This document shows, in pieces, positions 32,912 to 42,476 of a stretch of 64,000 nt of DNA. The first letter of the stretch is position 1, and the number at the start of each line of letters is the position of its first letter. Where the stretch lies: contig NZ_VCIW01000018.1 in assembly GCF_005765165.1 (NCBI RefSeq), forward strand, positions 1 through 64,000, written 5' to 3'. Position numbers and translations under genes: made by a program. Under the pieces are notes generated by a model. That model had not been told where the DNA came from. It worked only from the letters and a program-made list of their open reading frames with translations, and searched no databases. The DNA comes from Paenibacillus antri (GTDB taxonomy: Bacteria > Bacillota > Bacilli > Paenibacillales > YIM-B00363).

Positions 32912-34198
32912 CTACACCTCCTCGGCCTGTTCTACTTCTTTGCGGATTTGGTCCGCGATCGATTCGAGAGGAACCGTCTTCGCGACGCATCCGAGCTCGA
33001 CGGCGGCGCGCGGCATGCCGTACACGATGCAGCTCGATGCGTCCTCGGCGATCGTCCGGCGCACCCCTTGGTCGTATAACGCCTTCATCCCCTTCGCGCC
33101 GTCGCTGCCCATGCCCGTCATGAGCACGGCCGTCCGATCCAACTCCGGCGTCAGCGCGAGCGATTCGAACAGCGCGTCGACCGAAGGGCGATGGCCGCTT
33201 CTCGGCGGGTCTTCGTTCAGACGGATGCGATAAGATCCGCCTTCCTTCCGAAGGGTCATATGTAAGCCCCCGGGCGCGATATACGCCGCTCCCGGTCGAA
33301 GCTCCATCCCGTCCTCCGCTTCCGTCACCTCGATGGCGCACAACGTGTTCAGCCGCTGCGCCAACGACTTCGTAAAGCCTGCGGGCATATGCTGCACGAC
33401 GAGAACCGGAGCCGGAAAATGTTCCGGCAGCCGCGTCAGCACCTGCTGCAGCGCCCGAGGCCCCCCCGTCGACGTGCCGATCGCCACGACGCGGTTCAAC
33501 GCCGCGTTAGGCGGCTTCGGACGTTGCTTCGCGGGCGGCGGCGCTTCCGGTACGGGAGGCTTCGGCCTGGCCGCGGGCTTACCGACCGGCTTGGCCGACG
33601 GCGCGGCCGATGCGGAAGCCGCCGGTTTCGCGGGCGCCGGCGCGGCCGGCCGAGCAGGCGGCTTCGATGCGGCCGTCGGCTTCGGCTGCGTCGGCGGAGC
33701 GACGCCTCCCCGGACCAGCGGCTCCGTCGCCTTCGGCCGAGGCGGGGAAGGCGGAGGCAACGGCGCGGGCTGCAGCCGGCTGACCGTCTCCTCCCGTCGG
33801 AAAGCGACTGCCGCCCGAAGCGTGGCCGCCAGTGATTCCTGCAGCCGCCCGAGATCGCTCGTATTCGGTCCCGAAGGCTTCGGCACGAAGTCGAACGCTC
33901 CGAGCTCCAACGCTTGAATCGTAGCGGCGGCGCCTTCCACCGTAGAGCTGCTAAGCATGATGACCGGCGTCGGCGCCTCCTTCATCAGCATCGGCAACGC
34001 CTCGAGGCCGGTCATCACCGGCATCTCCAGATCCATCGTGACGGCGTCCGGCCGCAGCAGCTTGACGGCTTCGATCGCTTCCGCTCCGTTGCGTGCCGTG
34101 CCGACGACCGTCAGCGTCTCGTCGCTATTCACGATATCGGAAACCACCTTGCGCATGAAGGCGGAATCGTCGACCACCAGAATGCGGTACGGGGGCAT
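32912..34198 (-). CDS. cheB: Chemotaxis methylesterase CheB
   Basis: 428 residues, longer than the usual 350 because of a Pro/Ala-rich linker of about 100 residues (about 140-235). Receiver domain with D10, D11 and phospho-acceptor D56 (VTMDLEMP); methylesterase catalytic Ser in GTSTGGP, His in VQHMPAGF and Asp in TGMGSDGAKGM. Removes methyl groups from receptors. No cheR in the window. Confidence 0.95.
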   Translation of the reverse strand: MPPYRILVVDDSAFMRKVVSDIVNSDETLTVVGTARNGAEAIEAVKLLRPDAVTMDLEMPVMTGLEALPMLMKEAPTPVIMLSSSTVEGAAATIQALELGAFDFVPKPSGPNTSDLGRLQESLAATLRAAVAFRREETVSRLQPAPLPPPSPPRPKATEPLVRGGVAPPTQPKPTAASKPPARPAAPAPAKPAASASAAPSAKPVGKPAARPKPPVPEAPPPAKQRPKPPNAALNRVVAIGTSTGGPRALQQVLTRLPEHFPAPVLVVQHMPAGFTKSLAQRLNTLCAIEVTEAEDGMELRPGAAYIAPGGLHMTLRKEGGSYRIRLNEDPPRSGHRPSVDALFESLALTPELDRTAVLMTGMGSDGAKGMKALYDQGVRRTIAEDASSCIVYGMPRAAVELGCVAKTVPLESIADQIRKEVEQAEEV

Positions 34199-34211
34199 TG
34201 CGATTCCTCCT

Positions 34212-35126
34212 TTATTTCATGAACGAAAGCATTCGAGACAGGAACCGCTTGACGCCTCCCGCCTCCGACGTCTCGCCTTCCGGCGCCGACATCGGCTGCG
34301 ACATTTCGAAACGGCGAACGAGCTCCTTCAGCTCCCGAGTCGCGGCCGAATCCGGAAACAACACGGAGAACGGGATCTGCCGTTTGACCGCCTTGGAGAC
34401 GTTCGCGTCGTCCGGAATATACCCGAGCGTCGGAATGTCGAGGTGCAGGAACTGATTGGATACCATGCGGATCTTATCCGCCGTCTGCTTGCCTTCCTTC
34501 CGGTCGGTCACGCGATTGACGACGAGCTGGAACCGAACGTCGGGCTGCTGGGCGTGAACCATCTTGATAATGGCGTACGCGTCCGTAATCGAAGTAGGCT
34601 CGGGCGTCGTCACGACGATCGTCTGTTCCGCCGCCGTAATGAACGTCATCGATTCCTTCGAAAGACCGGCGCCGGTGTCGAACAAGATGTAATCGACCGT
34701 CCCGCTCAGCGAAAGCACCTGCTCCGTGAAGTAATCCAGCTCTTCCTTGGTGAGAGAGAGCAAGTCGTTGAAGCCGGAGCCGCCTGCGATGAAGCGGAGA
34801 TCGTTCGGCCCCAGGCAGACGATCTCCTCGATCGACTTCTCCCGCTTCAGCAAATGGTACAAGTTATACTTCGGCGAAGCGCCCATCAGCACGTCGATGT
34901 TCGCCATTCCGATGTCCGCGTCGAAGACGAGCACCCGATACCCTTGCGATTGCAGCTGCAACGCGAAGTTCAACGTGAAATTCGACTTCCCGACGCCGCC
35001 CTTGCCGCTGGTAATCGTCAAGATGCGCGTCTGACGTTCCGGCGCGGGCGCCGGCCGCTCCGCAGGCGGCATTCCGACGTCCCGTCGAACGAGATTGCGC
35101 AACGCTTCCGCTTGGTCATTCCTCAT
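34212..35126 (-). CDS. flhG: MinD-like ATPase FlhG (YlxH)
   Basis: About 304 residues. Deviant Walker A SGKGGVGKSN, DADIGMANIDVLMG, and the C-terminal part typical of FlhG. Antagonises FlhF and sets flagellar number and position. ATG at 35126 has AGGTGA at good spacing; a GTG at 35135 would overlap the flhF end a little more. Confidence 0.93.
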   Translation of the reverse strand: MRNDQAEALRNLVRRDVGMPPAERPAPAPERQTRILTITSGKGGVGKSNFTLNFALQLQSQGYRVLVFDADIGMANIDVLMGASPKYNLYHLLKREKSIEEIVCLGPNDLRFIAGGSGFNDLLSLTKEELDYFTEQVLSLSGTVDYILFDTGAGLSKESMTFITAAEQTIVVTTPEPTSITDAYAIIKMVHAQQPDVRFQLVVNRVTDRKEGKQTADKIRMVSNQFLHLDIPTLGYIPDDANVSKAVKRQIPFSVLFPDSAATRELKELVRRFEMSQPMSAPEGETSEAGGVKRFLSRMLSFMK

Positions 35127-36429
35127 GAGGTTCACCTACTAGTTCGTCTGCCATGTTCCTCGCGTCGGCGATATGGATGTCGTCGGGCACGTTCTGCCCG
35201 TGCGTAACGTAAGAGAGCGACAACGGAAAATCGTGCAACAGGTTGACGATCGACCCGAGCGTGGCGGTTTCGTCCGCTTTCGTGAACAATACCTTCTCCA
35301 CGCCGAACCGGAAGAAATTGTCGGTGACGGCTTTCATATCGCTGTACTTCATGCTGAGGCTGAGCACCAAGAACGTATCCTTGCGTTCTTCGATCCGAAG
35401 CAGCGATTGAAGCTCCGATACCGCCATCTCGTTGCGGAAGTTGCGGCCCGCGGTGTCCATCAGAATCATATCGCGGTCCTGCATCCGATCGAGCGCCTTC
35501 TGCAAATCCAGCGCGGAGAAGACGACCTCGAGCGGCACGTTCAAAATGGACGCATACGTTCGCAGCTGCTCGATCGCCGCGATCCGGTACGTATCCGACG
35601 TAATGAGGCCGATCGATTTCCGGAATTTGAGCGTCTGCTCCGCCGCCAGCTTCGCGATCGTCGTCGTCTTGCCGACGCCGGTCGGCCCGACGAAATGTAC
35701 GATGCGCGCGTCTTGCCGAATTTGTTCGATCGGACGTTTGGTAAGCAGCTCGACGATCGCCGATTTCACGGCGGCGCCCGCTTCGACCGCGGAAAGCTCC
35801 GAAGCCGGCCTCCCCTCTTCTTCCAAGCGGAGAATCGAATCCTCGACGAGCTTCGCGGCGAGCTCAGACAATACGTCTTGCTCCACGAGGCGCGAACGAA
35901 TCGCGTCGAAGGCGGGCGGCAACGCTTCCTCGACCGCCGTTGCCGCGCCCGTCCCCGTCTGCGCTTGGGCTAAGCGAAGCATCATCTCTTTCATTTGCTT
36001 CATTTCTTGAAGAAGAGCGTCTTCCTTCGCTCCGGACGGCGCGGCCGGAGCCGGCGCGTAAGGCGCGGGAGACGTTGCGGCCGCCGCGGCCTCGAAGCTT
36101 GGCCGCGGCTCCGGCCGAACCGAGGTGGCCGGTCTCGTCGCCGCGACGGGAGCCGGAGACATAATCGGCGCGGACAATCCGGCGAGGGACGAAGACGCGG
36201 CCGCGGTCGCAGGTCGAGCGGCAGCGATCGCAGGTCGCGCGGTCGCTGCCGATTCGGGATTCGAATCCGTCGCCGCGACGACTTCGACCTTCTTCTTCGT
36301 GAACATCCCGAGGAAACCGCCGACGCGAATTTCCTTCGTGTTGATGATGACCGCGTCCTTGCCGAGCTCGGTGCGAATTTTCTGCAGCGCGTCCGGCATC
36401 GAATCGACGATATACTTTTTCACCTTCAT
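35116..36429 (-). CDS. flhF: Flagellar SRP-like GTPase FlhF
   Basis: 437 residues. N-terminal B domain, Ala-rich linker (residues about 60-130), N domain and G domain with [21 protein letters not shown] and TKADET. Directs flagellar placement. Start overlaps flhA stop by 4 bp. Confidence 0.94.
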   Translation of the reverse strand: MKVKKYIVDSMPDALQKIRTELGKDAVIINTKEIRVGGFLGMFTKKKVEVVAATDSNPESAATARPAIAAARPATAAASSSLAGLSAPIMSPAPVAATRPATSVRPEPRPSFEAAAAATSPAPYAPAPAAPSGAKEDALLQEMKQMKEMMLRLAQAQTGTGAATAVEEALPPAFDAIRSRLVEQDVLSELAAKLVEDSILRLEEEGRPASELSAVEAGAAVKSAIVELLTKRPIEQIRQDARIVHFVGPTGVGKTTTIAKLAAEQTLKFRKSIGLITSDTYRIAAIEQLRTYASILNVPLEVVFSALDLQKALDRMQDRDMILMDTAGRNFRNEMAVSELQSLLRIEERKDTFLVLSLSMKYSDMKAVTDNFFRFGVEKVLFTKADETATLGSIVNLLHDFPLSLSYVTHGQNVPDDIHIADARNMADELVGEPHEE

Positions 36430-38459
36430 ACGTTCACCACCCCTATGCTTTGGACTTCCACGTTCGGCTCAAGCTCGCTGTACGACAATACGGTAACGTC
36501 TTGCATCGCGCGCTCCAGCAGCTGTTTCAAGTACATTCGGATCGTCGGAGACGTCAGCACGATCGGCGCGCCTCCGGATTGCACGAGCTTCGACGCTTGC
36601 TCCGTAATTTTCTGAACGACGGTCTGCGAGCTGGCCGGGTCCAAGGCGAGGTAGCTGCCGTGATCGGACTGTTGGACCGCCTCCGCGATTTTCCGCTCCA
36701 AGGACGGACCGACCGTTACGACGCGAAGCGTCTCGTTGCCGGGCGCGTACTGCTGCGTAATTTGGCGGGACAAGCTTTGCCTTACGTATTCCGTCAGAAT
36801 ATCGGGATCCTTCGTGTACGTGCCGTAATCGGCCAGCGTCTCGAAGATGGTAACCAGGTCGCGGATCGATACCTTTTCCTTAAGCAGCTTCGCCAGCACC
36901 TTCTGCACGTCGCCGATCGTCATCACGTTCGGGATGAGCTCTTCGACGAGCGCCGGGTACGACTCCTTCACGTTCTCCACGAGCGCCTTCGTCTCTTGGC
37001 GTCCGATCATCTCGTGCGCATGACGCTTGATGACTTCGGTGAGGTGCGTCGCCACGACCGAAGGCGGGTCGACGACCGTGTACCCGGATATTTCCGCCCG
37101 GTCCTTCGCCGCTTCGTCGATCCAGAGCGCCGGCAAGCCGAACGCCGGCTCGACCGTCTCGATCCCGGTGACGCTGTCGTCGTCGATGCCGGGGCTCATC
37201 GCGAGGTAATGATTTAGCAGCAGTTCGCCGCGCGCGACCGTATTGCCCTTGATTTTGATGACGTATTCGTTCGGACGCAGTTGAATGTTGTCCCTGATCC
37301 GAATGACCGGCACGACGAGGCCGAGCTCGAGCGCGCACTGGCGGCGGATCATGATGATCCGGTCGAGCAAGTCGCCGCCCTGCTGCTGATCCGCGAGCGG
37401 AATGAGGCCGTACCCGAACTCGAACTCGATCGGGTCGACCTGAAGCAGATTGACGACGCTCTCGGGGCTCCGCACTTCTTCGATCTGCTGCTCCTCGACG
37501 AGCATCTCCTGCTCCGCTTCCCGCTTCTTCAAGACGCCGTCGATCCGATACCCCGCGAACGCCAGCGCGCCTCCGACGGGAAGCGTGAGAACGGGACCGA
37601 TCGGCGTGAAGATGCCCAGCAGGGCGATCGTACCGCCGACGACGTACAGGAGTTTGGGAAACGATCCCAACTGTTCCATAATATCTTGCGCCAGGTTGCC
37701 TTCCGAGGAGGCGCGGGTAACGATCAAACCGGCCGCCGTGGAAATCAAGAGCGCCGGAATCTGGCTGACGAGCCCGTCGCCGATCGTCATGATCGAATAC
37801 ATCTCGACCGCTTGACCGAAATCGAAGCCCTTCATCGTCATGCCGATAATAATGCCGCCGATCAGGTTAATCACGAGAATGATAATGGAAGCGATGGCGT
37901 CCCCTTTGACGAACTTCATCGCGCCGTCCATCGCGCCGTGGAAGTCGGCTTCCGACTCGATCTTCTTCCGCCGCTCCCGCGCTTGCTGCTCGTTGATTAG
38001 CCCCGAATTCAGATCGGCGTCGATGCTCATTTGCTTCCCGGGCATCGCGTCGAGCGTGAATCGCGCTCCGACCTCGGCGACGCGTTCCGAACCTTTGGTA
38101 ATGACGATAAATTGAACGATAACGAGGATGAGGAACACGATGAAGCCGACCGCGATGTTGCCCTGAGCTACGAAGGAGCCGAACGTCTCGACGACCTTGC
38201 CGGCATGCGCGTTCGCCAGAATGTTTCTTGTCGTCGACACGTTCAGCGCGAGCCGGAACAGCGTCGTGATGAGGAGGAGCGAGGGGAAGATCGAAAATTG
38301 CAGCGCTTCTTTCGTATTCATCGCGACGACCAGCATGGTAAGCGCCAGCGAAATATTAATGATCAACATGAAATCGAGGAGATGCGTATGGATCGGCACG
38401 ATCATCATCAAGACGATCCCGATAATGCCGCCGAGCACCGCTAAATCTTTCAACTTCAT
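36426..38459 (-). CDS. flhA: Flagellar export gate protein FlhA
   Basis: 677 residues. Eight N-terminal membrane helices, the FHIPEP-type cytosolic linker (DAMPGKQMSIDADLNSGLI) and a large C-terminal cytosolic domain (residues about 350-677). Converts proton-motive force to export with FlhB and FliPQR. Confidence 0.96.
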   Translation of the reverse strand: MKLKDLAVLGGIIGIVLMMIVPIHTHLLDFMLIINISLALTMLVVAMNTKEALQFSIFPSLLLITTLFRLALNVSTTRNILANAHAGKVVETFGSFVAQGNIAVGFIVFLILVIVQFIVITKGSERVAEVGARFTLDAMPGKQMSIDADLNSGLINEQQARERRKKIESEADFHGAMDGAMKFVKGDAIASIIILVINLIGGIIIGMTMKGFDFGQAVEMYSIMTIGDGLVSQIPALLISTAAGLIVTRASSEGNLAQDIMEQLGSFPKLLYVVGGTIALLGIFTPIGPVLTLPVGGALAFAGYRIDGVLKKREAEQEMLVEEQQIEEVRSPESVVNLLQVDPIEFEFGYGLIPLADQQQGGDLLDRIIMIRRQCALELGLVVPVIRIRDNIQLRPNEYVIKIKGNTVARGELLLNHYLAMSPGIDDDSVTGIETVEPAFGLPALWIDEAAKDRAEISGYTVVDPPSVVATHLTEVIKRHAHEMIGRQETKALVENVKESYPALVEELIPNVMTIGDVQKVLAKLLKEKVSIRDLVTIFETLADYGTYTKDPDILTEYVRQSLSRQITQQYAPGNETLRVVTVGPSLERKIAEAVQQSDHGSYLALDPASSQTVVQKITEQASKLVQSGGAPIVLTSPTIRMYLKQLLERAMQDVTVLSYSELEPNVEVQSIGVVNV

Positions 38460-38496
38460 CGCGTTCCCCTCCTCTCCTCGTACTAGGCGTTAATGA

Positions 38497-39603
38497 CTAT
38501 CTCCTGACCGCCGGCAGCTTCGTTCTCGCTTTGTAAACGAAGGCGAGCACTTCGGCGACGGCTTGGAACAGATCTTGCGGAATCGATTCGCCGATCTCGA
38601 CCTGCGCGTACAACGCGCGAGCGAGCGGTTTATTTTCCATAAGCGGGACATCGTTGTCTTTCGCGACTTGCCGGATGCGCAAGGCGACGTAGTCGGCGCC
38701 CTTCGCGATGACGCGAGGGGCGTCCATCTCCGCCCCGTCGTATTTGATCGCGACGGCGAAGTGCGTCGGGTTCGTGATGACCACGTCCGCCTTCGGCACT
38801 TCCTGCATCATCCGCTGCATCGCCATTCGACGTTGACGCTCGCGAATTTTCGATTTAATGAGGGGATCCCCCTCGGTCTTCTTGTACTCGTCCTTGACGT
38901 CCTGTTTGGACATGCGAAGATTTTTCTCGTACTCCCACTTCTGATACGCGTAATCGAACAGCGCGAGAATGAATAACGCCCCTCCGGAAAATAACCCCAG
39001 CCTCAGCGTTAGCGACGCGAGGTATTGGAAGATCGATCCGATCGGGACCGAGGCCAGCGTCAGCAGCGTCGAGCGTTCGCCCCACAAAATCATGAAGGCG
39101 ATCAATCCGATGACGAGCACCTTCAACATCGATTTCAGGAACTCGACGACCGAACGCATCGAGAAAATTTGTTTGAAGCCTTGTATCGGGTTAATCTTTT
39201 CGAACTTCATCTTGAGCGTCTCGCCCGTGAACAAGAAGCCGATTTGCGCGTACGAGCTTAACAACGCCATCAGCACGCCGATCGCCAATACCGGCAGCAG
39301 CAGAAGAAGCCCTTCCCGCAGTAACTGCGAAAACATCGCGATCACGTTCGTATCGGTGACGTCCCACAGAATGTATTCTTTAAGTCCCGCGGAGAACATC
39401 CCCGCGACGCCCTTGCCCATCGCGGAACCGTACATGGCCAACAGACCGAAACCGCCGAGCATGATCAACGCTCCCGGCAACTCCATACTTTTGGCGACTT
39501 GCCCTTTTTTGCGCGATTCCTGCCGCTTCTTCGGAGTCGCCGTTTCCGTCTTTTCTTGCGAGAAGAGCTGCAGGTCGAGCGTATAACGTAACGGGCGCGG
39601 CAT
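38497..39603 (-). CDS. flhB: Flagellar export protein FlhB
   Basis: 368 residues. N-terminal extension, four membrane helices, and a C-terminal domain with the self-cleavage motif NPTH (VITNPTHFAVAIKYD). Switches export specificity from hook to filament with FliK. Confidence 0.96.
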   Translation of the reverse strand: MPRPLRYTLDLQLFSQEKTETATPKKRQESRKKGQVAKSMELPGALIMLGGFGLLAMYGSAMGKGVAGMFSAGLKEYILWDVTDTNVIAMFSQLLREGLLLLLPVLAIGVLMALLSSYAQIGFLFTGETLKMKFEKINPIQGFKQIFSMRSVVEFLKSMLKVLVIGLIAFMILWGERSTLLTLASVPIGSIFQYLASLTLRLGLFSGGALFILALFDYAYQKWEYEKNLRMSKQDVKDEYKKTEGDPLIKSKIRERQRRMAMQRMMQEVPKADVVITNPTHFAVAIKYDGAEMDAPRVIAKGADYVALRIRQVAKDNDVPLMENKPLARALYAQVEIGESIPQDLFQAVAEVLAFVYKARTKLPAVRR

Positions 39604-39625
39604 CGGATACCTCCTTGCGGCTTGC

Positions 39626-40411
39626 TTAGACGGATCGCAGCGTCCGCATCATCTCGAACATGTTGTCGAACAACGTCGCGAACAGCGTTTGGAACAGAGC
39701 CAGAAAGCCGGGAATCAGCAGCAGCGTAATGCCGAGACCGACCAATATCTTTAGCGGCATCCCGACGACGAAAACGTTGAACTGAGGCGCCGTCTTGGCC
39801 AATATGCCGAGGGCGACGTCCACTAGAAACATCGAAGCGACGATCGGCGCCGCCATCTGAAACGCCAGCGTGAAGGCCGTCGATACGCTTCTCGTGAGCA
39901 GCTCCGTCGGCGGGCCGTCGGCCAGCGCCGCGAAGAAAGAATTATTCAACGGAATCAATTGGTAGCTGTCCATGATGCCGAGCAGCAAATAATGATGACC
40001 GTTCAGCGTCAGAAACAAGAGCATGGCGATCATATATTTAAAGCTGCCGAACACGGGACTTTGCGCCCCGGTCATCGGATCGATGACGTTGGCGATGCCG
40101 AAGCCCATCTGCATGTCGATGAACGATCCGGCGATTTGGACGACGGTAAAAAACAGATAGGCGACGAAGCCCAGCAGCACGCCGATCAGCGTTTCCCGAA
40201 TGACGTAGTACACGTATTCGACGTCGATCGGAATCGCGCCGTCCGTACCGGACGTAAAAAATACCAGTAAAGAAACGAACACCGAAATGCCGATACGAAA
40301 TTGTGGCGGTACATTGTTCTGCGTGGCGAACACCGGCGCCGTAATAAAGAAACCGGTCATTCGACAAAATATAAGCAATAAGTTCGGGTAATACGCCAAT
40401 ACGAGTTCCAT
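39626..40411 (-). CDS. fliR: Flagellar export protein FliR
   Basis: 261 residues, about six membrane helices; typical GFFITAPVFATQNNVPPQFR and DMQMGFGIANVIDPMTGAQSP segments. Part of the FliPQR pore. Confidence 0.95.
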   Translation of the reverse strand: MELVLAYYPNLLLIFCRMTGFFITAPVFATQNNVPPQFRIGISVFVSLLVFFTSGTDGAIPIDVEYVYYVIRETLIGVLLGFVAYLFFTVVQIAGSFIDMQMGFGIANVIDPMTGAQSPVFGSFKYMIAMLLFLTLNGHHYLLLGIMDSYQLIPLNNSFFAALADGPPTELLTRSVSTAFTLAFQMAAPIVASMFLVDVALGILAKTAPQFNVFVVGMPLKILVGLGITLLLIPGFLALFQTLFATLFDNMFEMMRTLRSV

Positions 40412-40417
40412 ATCCGG

Positions 40418-40687
40418 TTACCCGATAAAATTGTGCAGATTATCAAGCAAGTGGAATGTAAAATCGACCAGCTTGGACAAAATCCACGGACCGAAAAACA
40501 AGATCGCCACAAGCACGACGACGATCTTCGGAACGAATGCCAGCGTTTGCTCTTGAATTTGCGTCGTCGCTTGGAAAATGCTGATCGCGAGACCGACGAC
40601 GAGCGCCAAAATCAACATCGGACCGCTGGCCATTAATGTCGTATAGATCGCTTCGCCGGCGATGCGGATGACCGTATCGGATCTCAC
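40418..40687 (-). CDS. fliQ: Flagellar export protein FliQ
   Basis: 89 residues, two membrane helices, IFQATTQIQEQTLAFVPKI signature. GGAGGGG ribosome binding site upstream. Between fliP and fliR. Confidence 0.95.
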   Translation of the reverse strand: MRSDTVIRIAGEAIYTTLMASGPMLILALVVGLAISIFQATTQIQEQTLAFVPKIVVVLVAILFFGPWILSKLVDFTFHLLDNLHNFIG

Positions 40688-40705
40688 TCGCGTCCCCTCC
40701 GTTCG

Positions 40706-41479
40706 TCAGGTATTGAAGCTTAAGAGCAGCGACTTCACGACAAGGTACCACCCGTCGACCAAGACGAACAGCAAAATCTTGAAGGGCAGCGAAATCATGA
40801 CCGGCGGCAGCATCATCATCCCCATCGCCATCAATGTGCTGGCTACCACCATGTCGATGACGAGAAACGGGACGAAGATCATAAAGCCCATTTGGAACGC
40901 GGTTTTCAGCTCGCTGATCGCGAAAGCGGGAATGAGTGCGGTAAGCGGAATGTCCTCGTACGAGGTGGGCCGCGGCATATTCCCGTAATCCAAAAACAGC
41001 AGCAGGTCCTTCTCCCGCGTCTGGCTCGACATAAACTTCTTCAGAGGGACGGCCGCTTCGTTCAGCGCTTCGACCTGCGTCAGTTCCCCCGCCAAGTACG
41101 GCTTCAAGGCGGTTTCGTTAATTTCGCCGATCGTCGGCGCCATGACGAACAAGCTCAGGAACAGCGCCAATCCGATCAACACTTGGTTCGGAGGCATCTG
41201 GTTCGTGGCCAGCGACGTTCGTACGAAGCCGAGCACGATGACGATCCGCGTAAAGCTGGTCATCATAATGAGGATCGCCGGCGCCAAGCTAAGCACCGTC
41301 AGCATCAGAACGATGCTTAACGTGGAAGAGACATCCTGAGGCTCGTCCGACGTACCGATCGACAAGTCGATGCCCGGAATCGGAGACTCTGCGGCGATCG
41401 CGGCCCCCGGAACGGCGAACAGAGAGGCGCCGAGCAGCGCGATGCCGAACGCCATCGCCGGCAGCAGCTTTCGTATCAT
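40706..41479 (-). CDS. fliP: Flagellar export protein FliP
   Basis: 257 residues. The start at 41479 (GAGGA upstream) gives a cleavable signal peptide (MIRKLLPAMAFGIALLGASL), as in FliP; a longer frame to 41620 overlaps fliO and is discarded. Contains MMTSFTRIVIVLGFVRTSL and the FVPFLVIDMVVAS signatures. Overlaps the fliO stop by 4 bp. Confidence 0.95.
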   Translation of the reverse strand: MIRKLLPAMAFGIALLGASLFAVPGAAIAAESPIPGIDLSIGTSDEPQDVSSTLSIVLMLTVLSLAPAILIMMTSFTRIVIVLGFVRTSLATNQMPPNQVLIGLALFLSLFVMAPTIGEINETALKPYLAGELTQVEALNEAAVPLKKFMSSQTREKDLLLFLDYGNMPRPTSYEDIPLTALIPAFAISELKTAFQMGFMIFVPFLVIDMVVASTLMAMGMMMLPPVMISLPFKILLFVLVDGWYLVVKSLLLSFNT

Positions 41480-42036
41480 CGGTCCTCTTCCCCCATCCAA
41501 TCCTTCATCGCGTCCTTCCTCGCGGAGACGCCCTTCAGCTTCTGAGACAGCAAATCCTTGAACGCTTCGTTCGATTGCCATTCCGGCGGTTCCGGGTCGG
41601 CGCGTCGACGATTGCGCCATCCTTGGATCATCCCCGCAAGGGCGGCGACGGCGGTTCCCGCTGCGGGAATCGGTTTCGCCTCCAGCGAAGCGAGGAGCGC
41701 CTCGGCCCGCTCCGGGTCGTCGATCTTATCGAGCAGCGTAATATTGTCGCCGACGCCCACGATATAGACGGCGTCGCCGATCTCGACGACTTGCATCGAC
41801 TTGTTTTGTCCGAGGGGGACGCCGGCATGAACCTGGAGCGAGCGATCCCCCGACCAACGCTTATTCCTTGCGGCCAGAAACCGGATCAATACGACGATCA
41901 GTCCGATGACGACGGCAAGGACGACGATGACTTGAAAGAAGTTGCCGTAGAAATCACCTGTGGAAAAGTCCGCCGGCGCCGTCACGGACGGCGCGTCAGA
42001 CGAACCGCCGAACGTACCGATCAAGGTTCCGTACAT
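41476..42036 (-). CDS. fliO: Flagellar export protein FliO
   Basis: 186 residues. One membrane helix (FFQVIVVLAVVIGLIVVLI), then a small beta domain (SLQVHAGVPLGQNKSMQVVEIGD) and a charged tail. Helps FliP assembly. In Bacillus the homologue is called FliZ. Confidence 0.88.
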   Translation of the reverse strand: MYGTLIGTFGGSSDAPSVTAPADFSTGDFYGNFFQVIVVLAVVIGLIVVLIRFLAARNKRWSGDRSLQVHAGVPLGQNKSMQVVEIGDAVYIVGVGDNITLLDKIDDPERAEALLASLEAKPIPAAGTAVAALAGMIQGWRNRRRADPEPPEWQSNEAFKDLLSQKLKGVSARKDAMKDWMGEEDR

Positions 42037-42040
42037 GGAA

Positions 42041-42403
42041 TCAGCCCAACGTCTTCTTAATGGCTTCGATGACGCGATCGGCTTGGAACGGCTTGACGAT
42101 GAAGTCCTTCGCGCCCGCTTGGATCGCGTCGATGACCATCGCCTGCTGGCCCATGGCGGAGCACATGATGACTTTCGCGCTCGGGTCGAGCTTCTTTATT
42201 TCTTTCAATGCGGTAATGCCGTCCATCTCCGGCATCGTAATATCCATCGTAATCAGATCCGGGTTCGTCTCTTTGAATTTTTCGATCGCCTGCGCGCCGT
42301 CGCTGGCTTCGCCTACGACCTCGTACCCGTTTTTGGATAAGATGTCCTTGATCATCATGCGCATGAATGCTGCGTCGTCCACTACTAAAATACGGTTCGC
42401 CAT
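42041..42403 (-). CDS. cheY: Chemotaxis response regulator CheY
   Basis: 120 residues, single receiver domain: D9, D10, phospho-acceptor D54 (ITMDITMP), and K in FIVKPFQ. GAAAGGA ribosome binding site before the 42403 start. Binds FliM/FliY. Confidence 0.96.
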   Translation of the reverse strand: MANRILVVDDAAFMRMMIKDILSKNGYEVVGEASDGAQAIEKFKETNPDLITMDITMPEMDGITALKEIKKLDPSAKVIMCSAMGQQAMVIDAIQAGAKDFIVKPFQADRVIEAIKKTLG

Positions 42404-42476
42404 TCGATACAATCCTTTCGATCGTTAGTTTGTTTATTTTCAAGTACGAAGACATACGAATTGCTTCCGCCGGATC

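Noticed and set aside
30816-33341. CheA with a 144-residue N-terminal extension
   Set aside because: The extension is cheB read in another frame. ATG at 32909 has GAGGAGGTG and gives the normal Hpt start.
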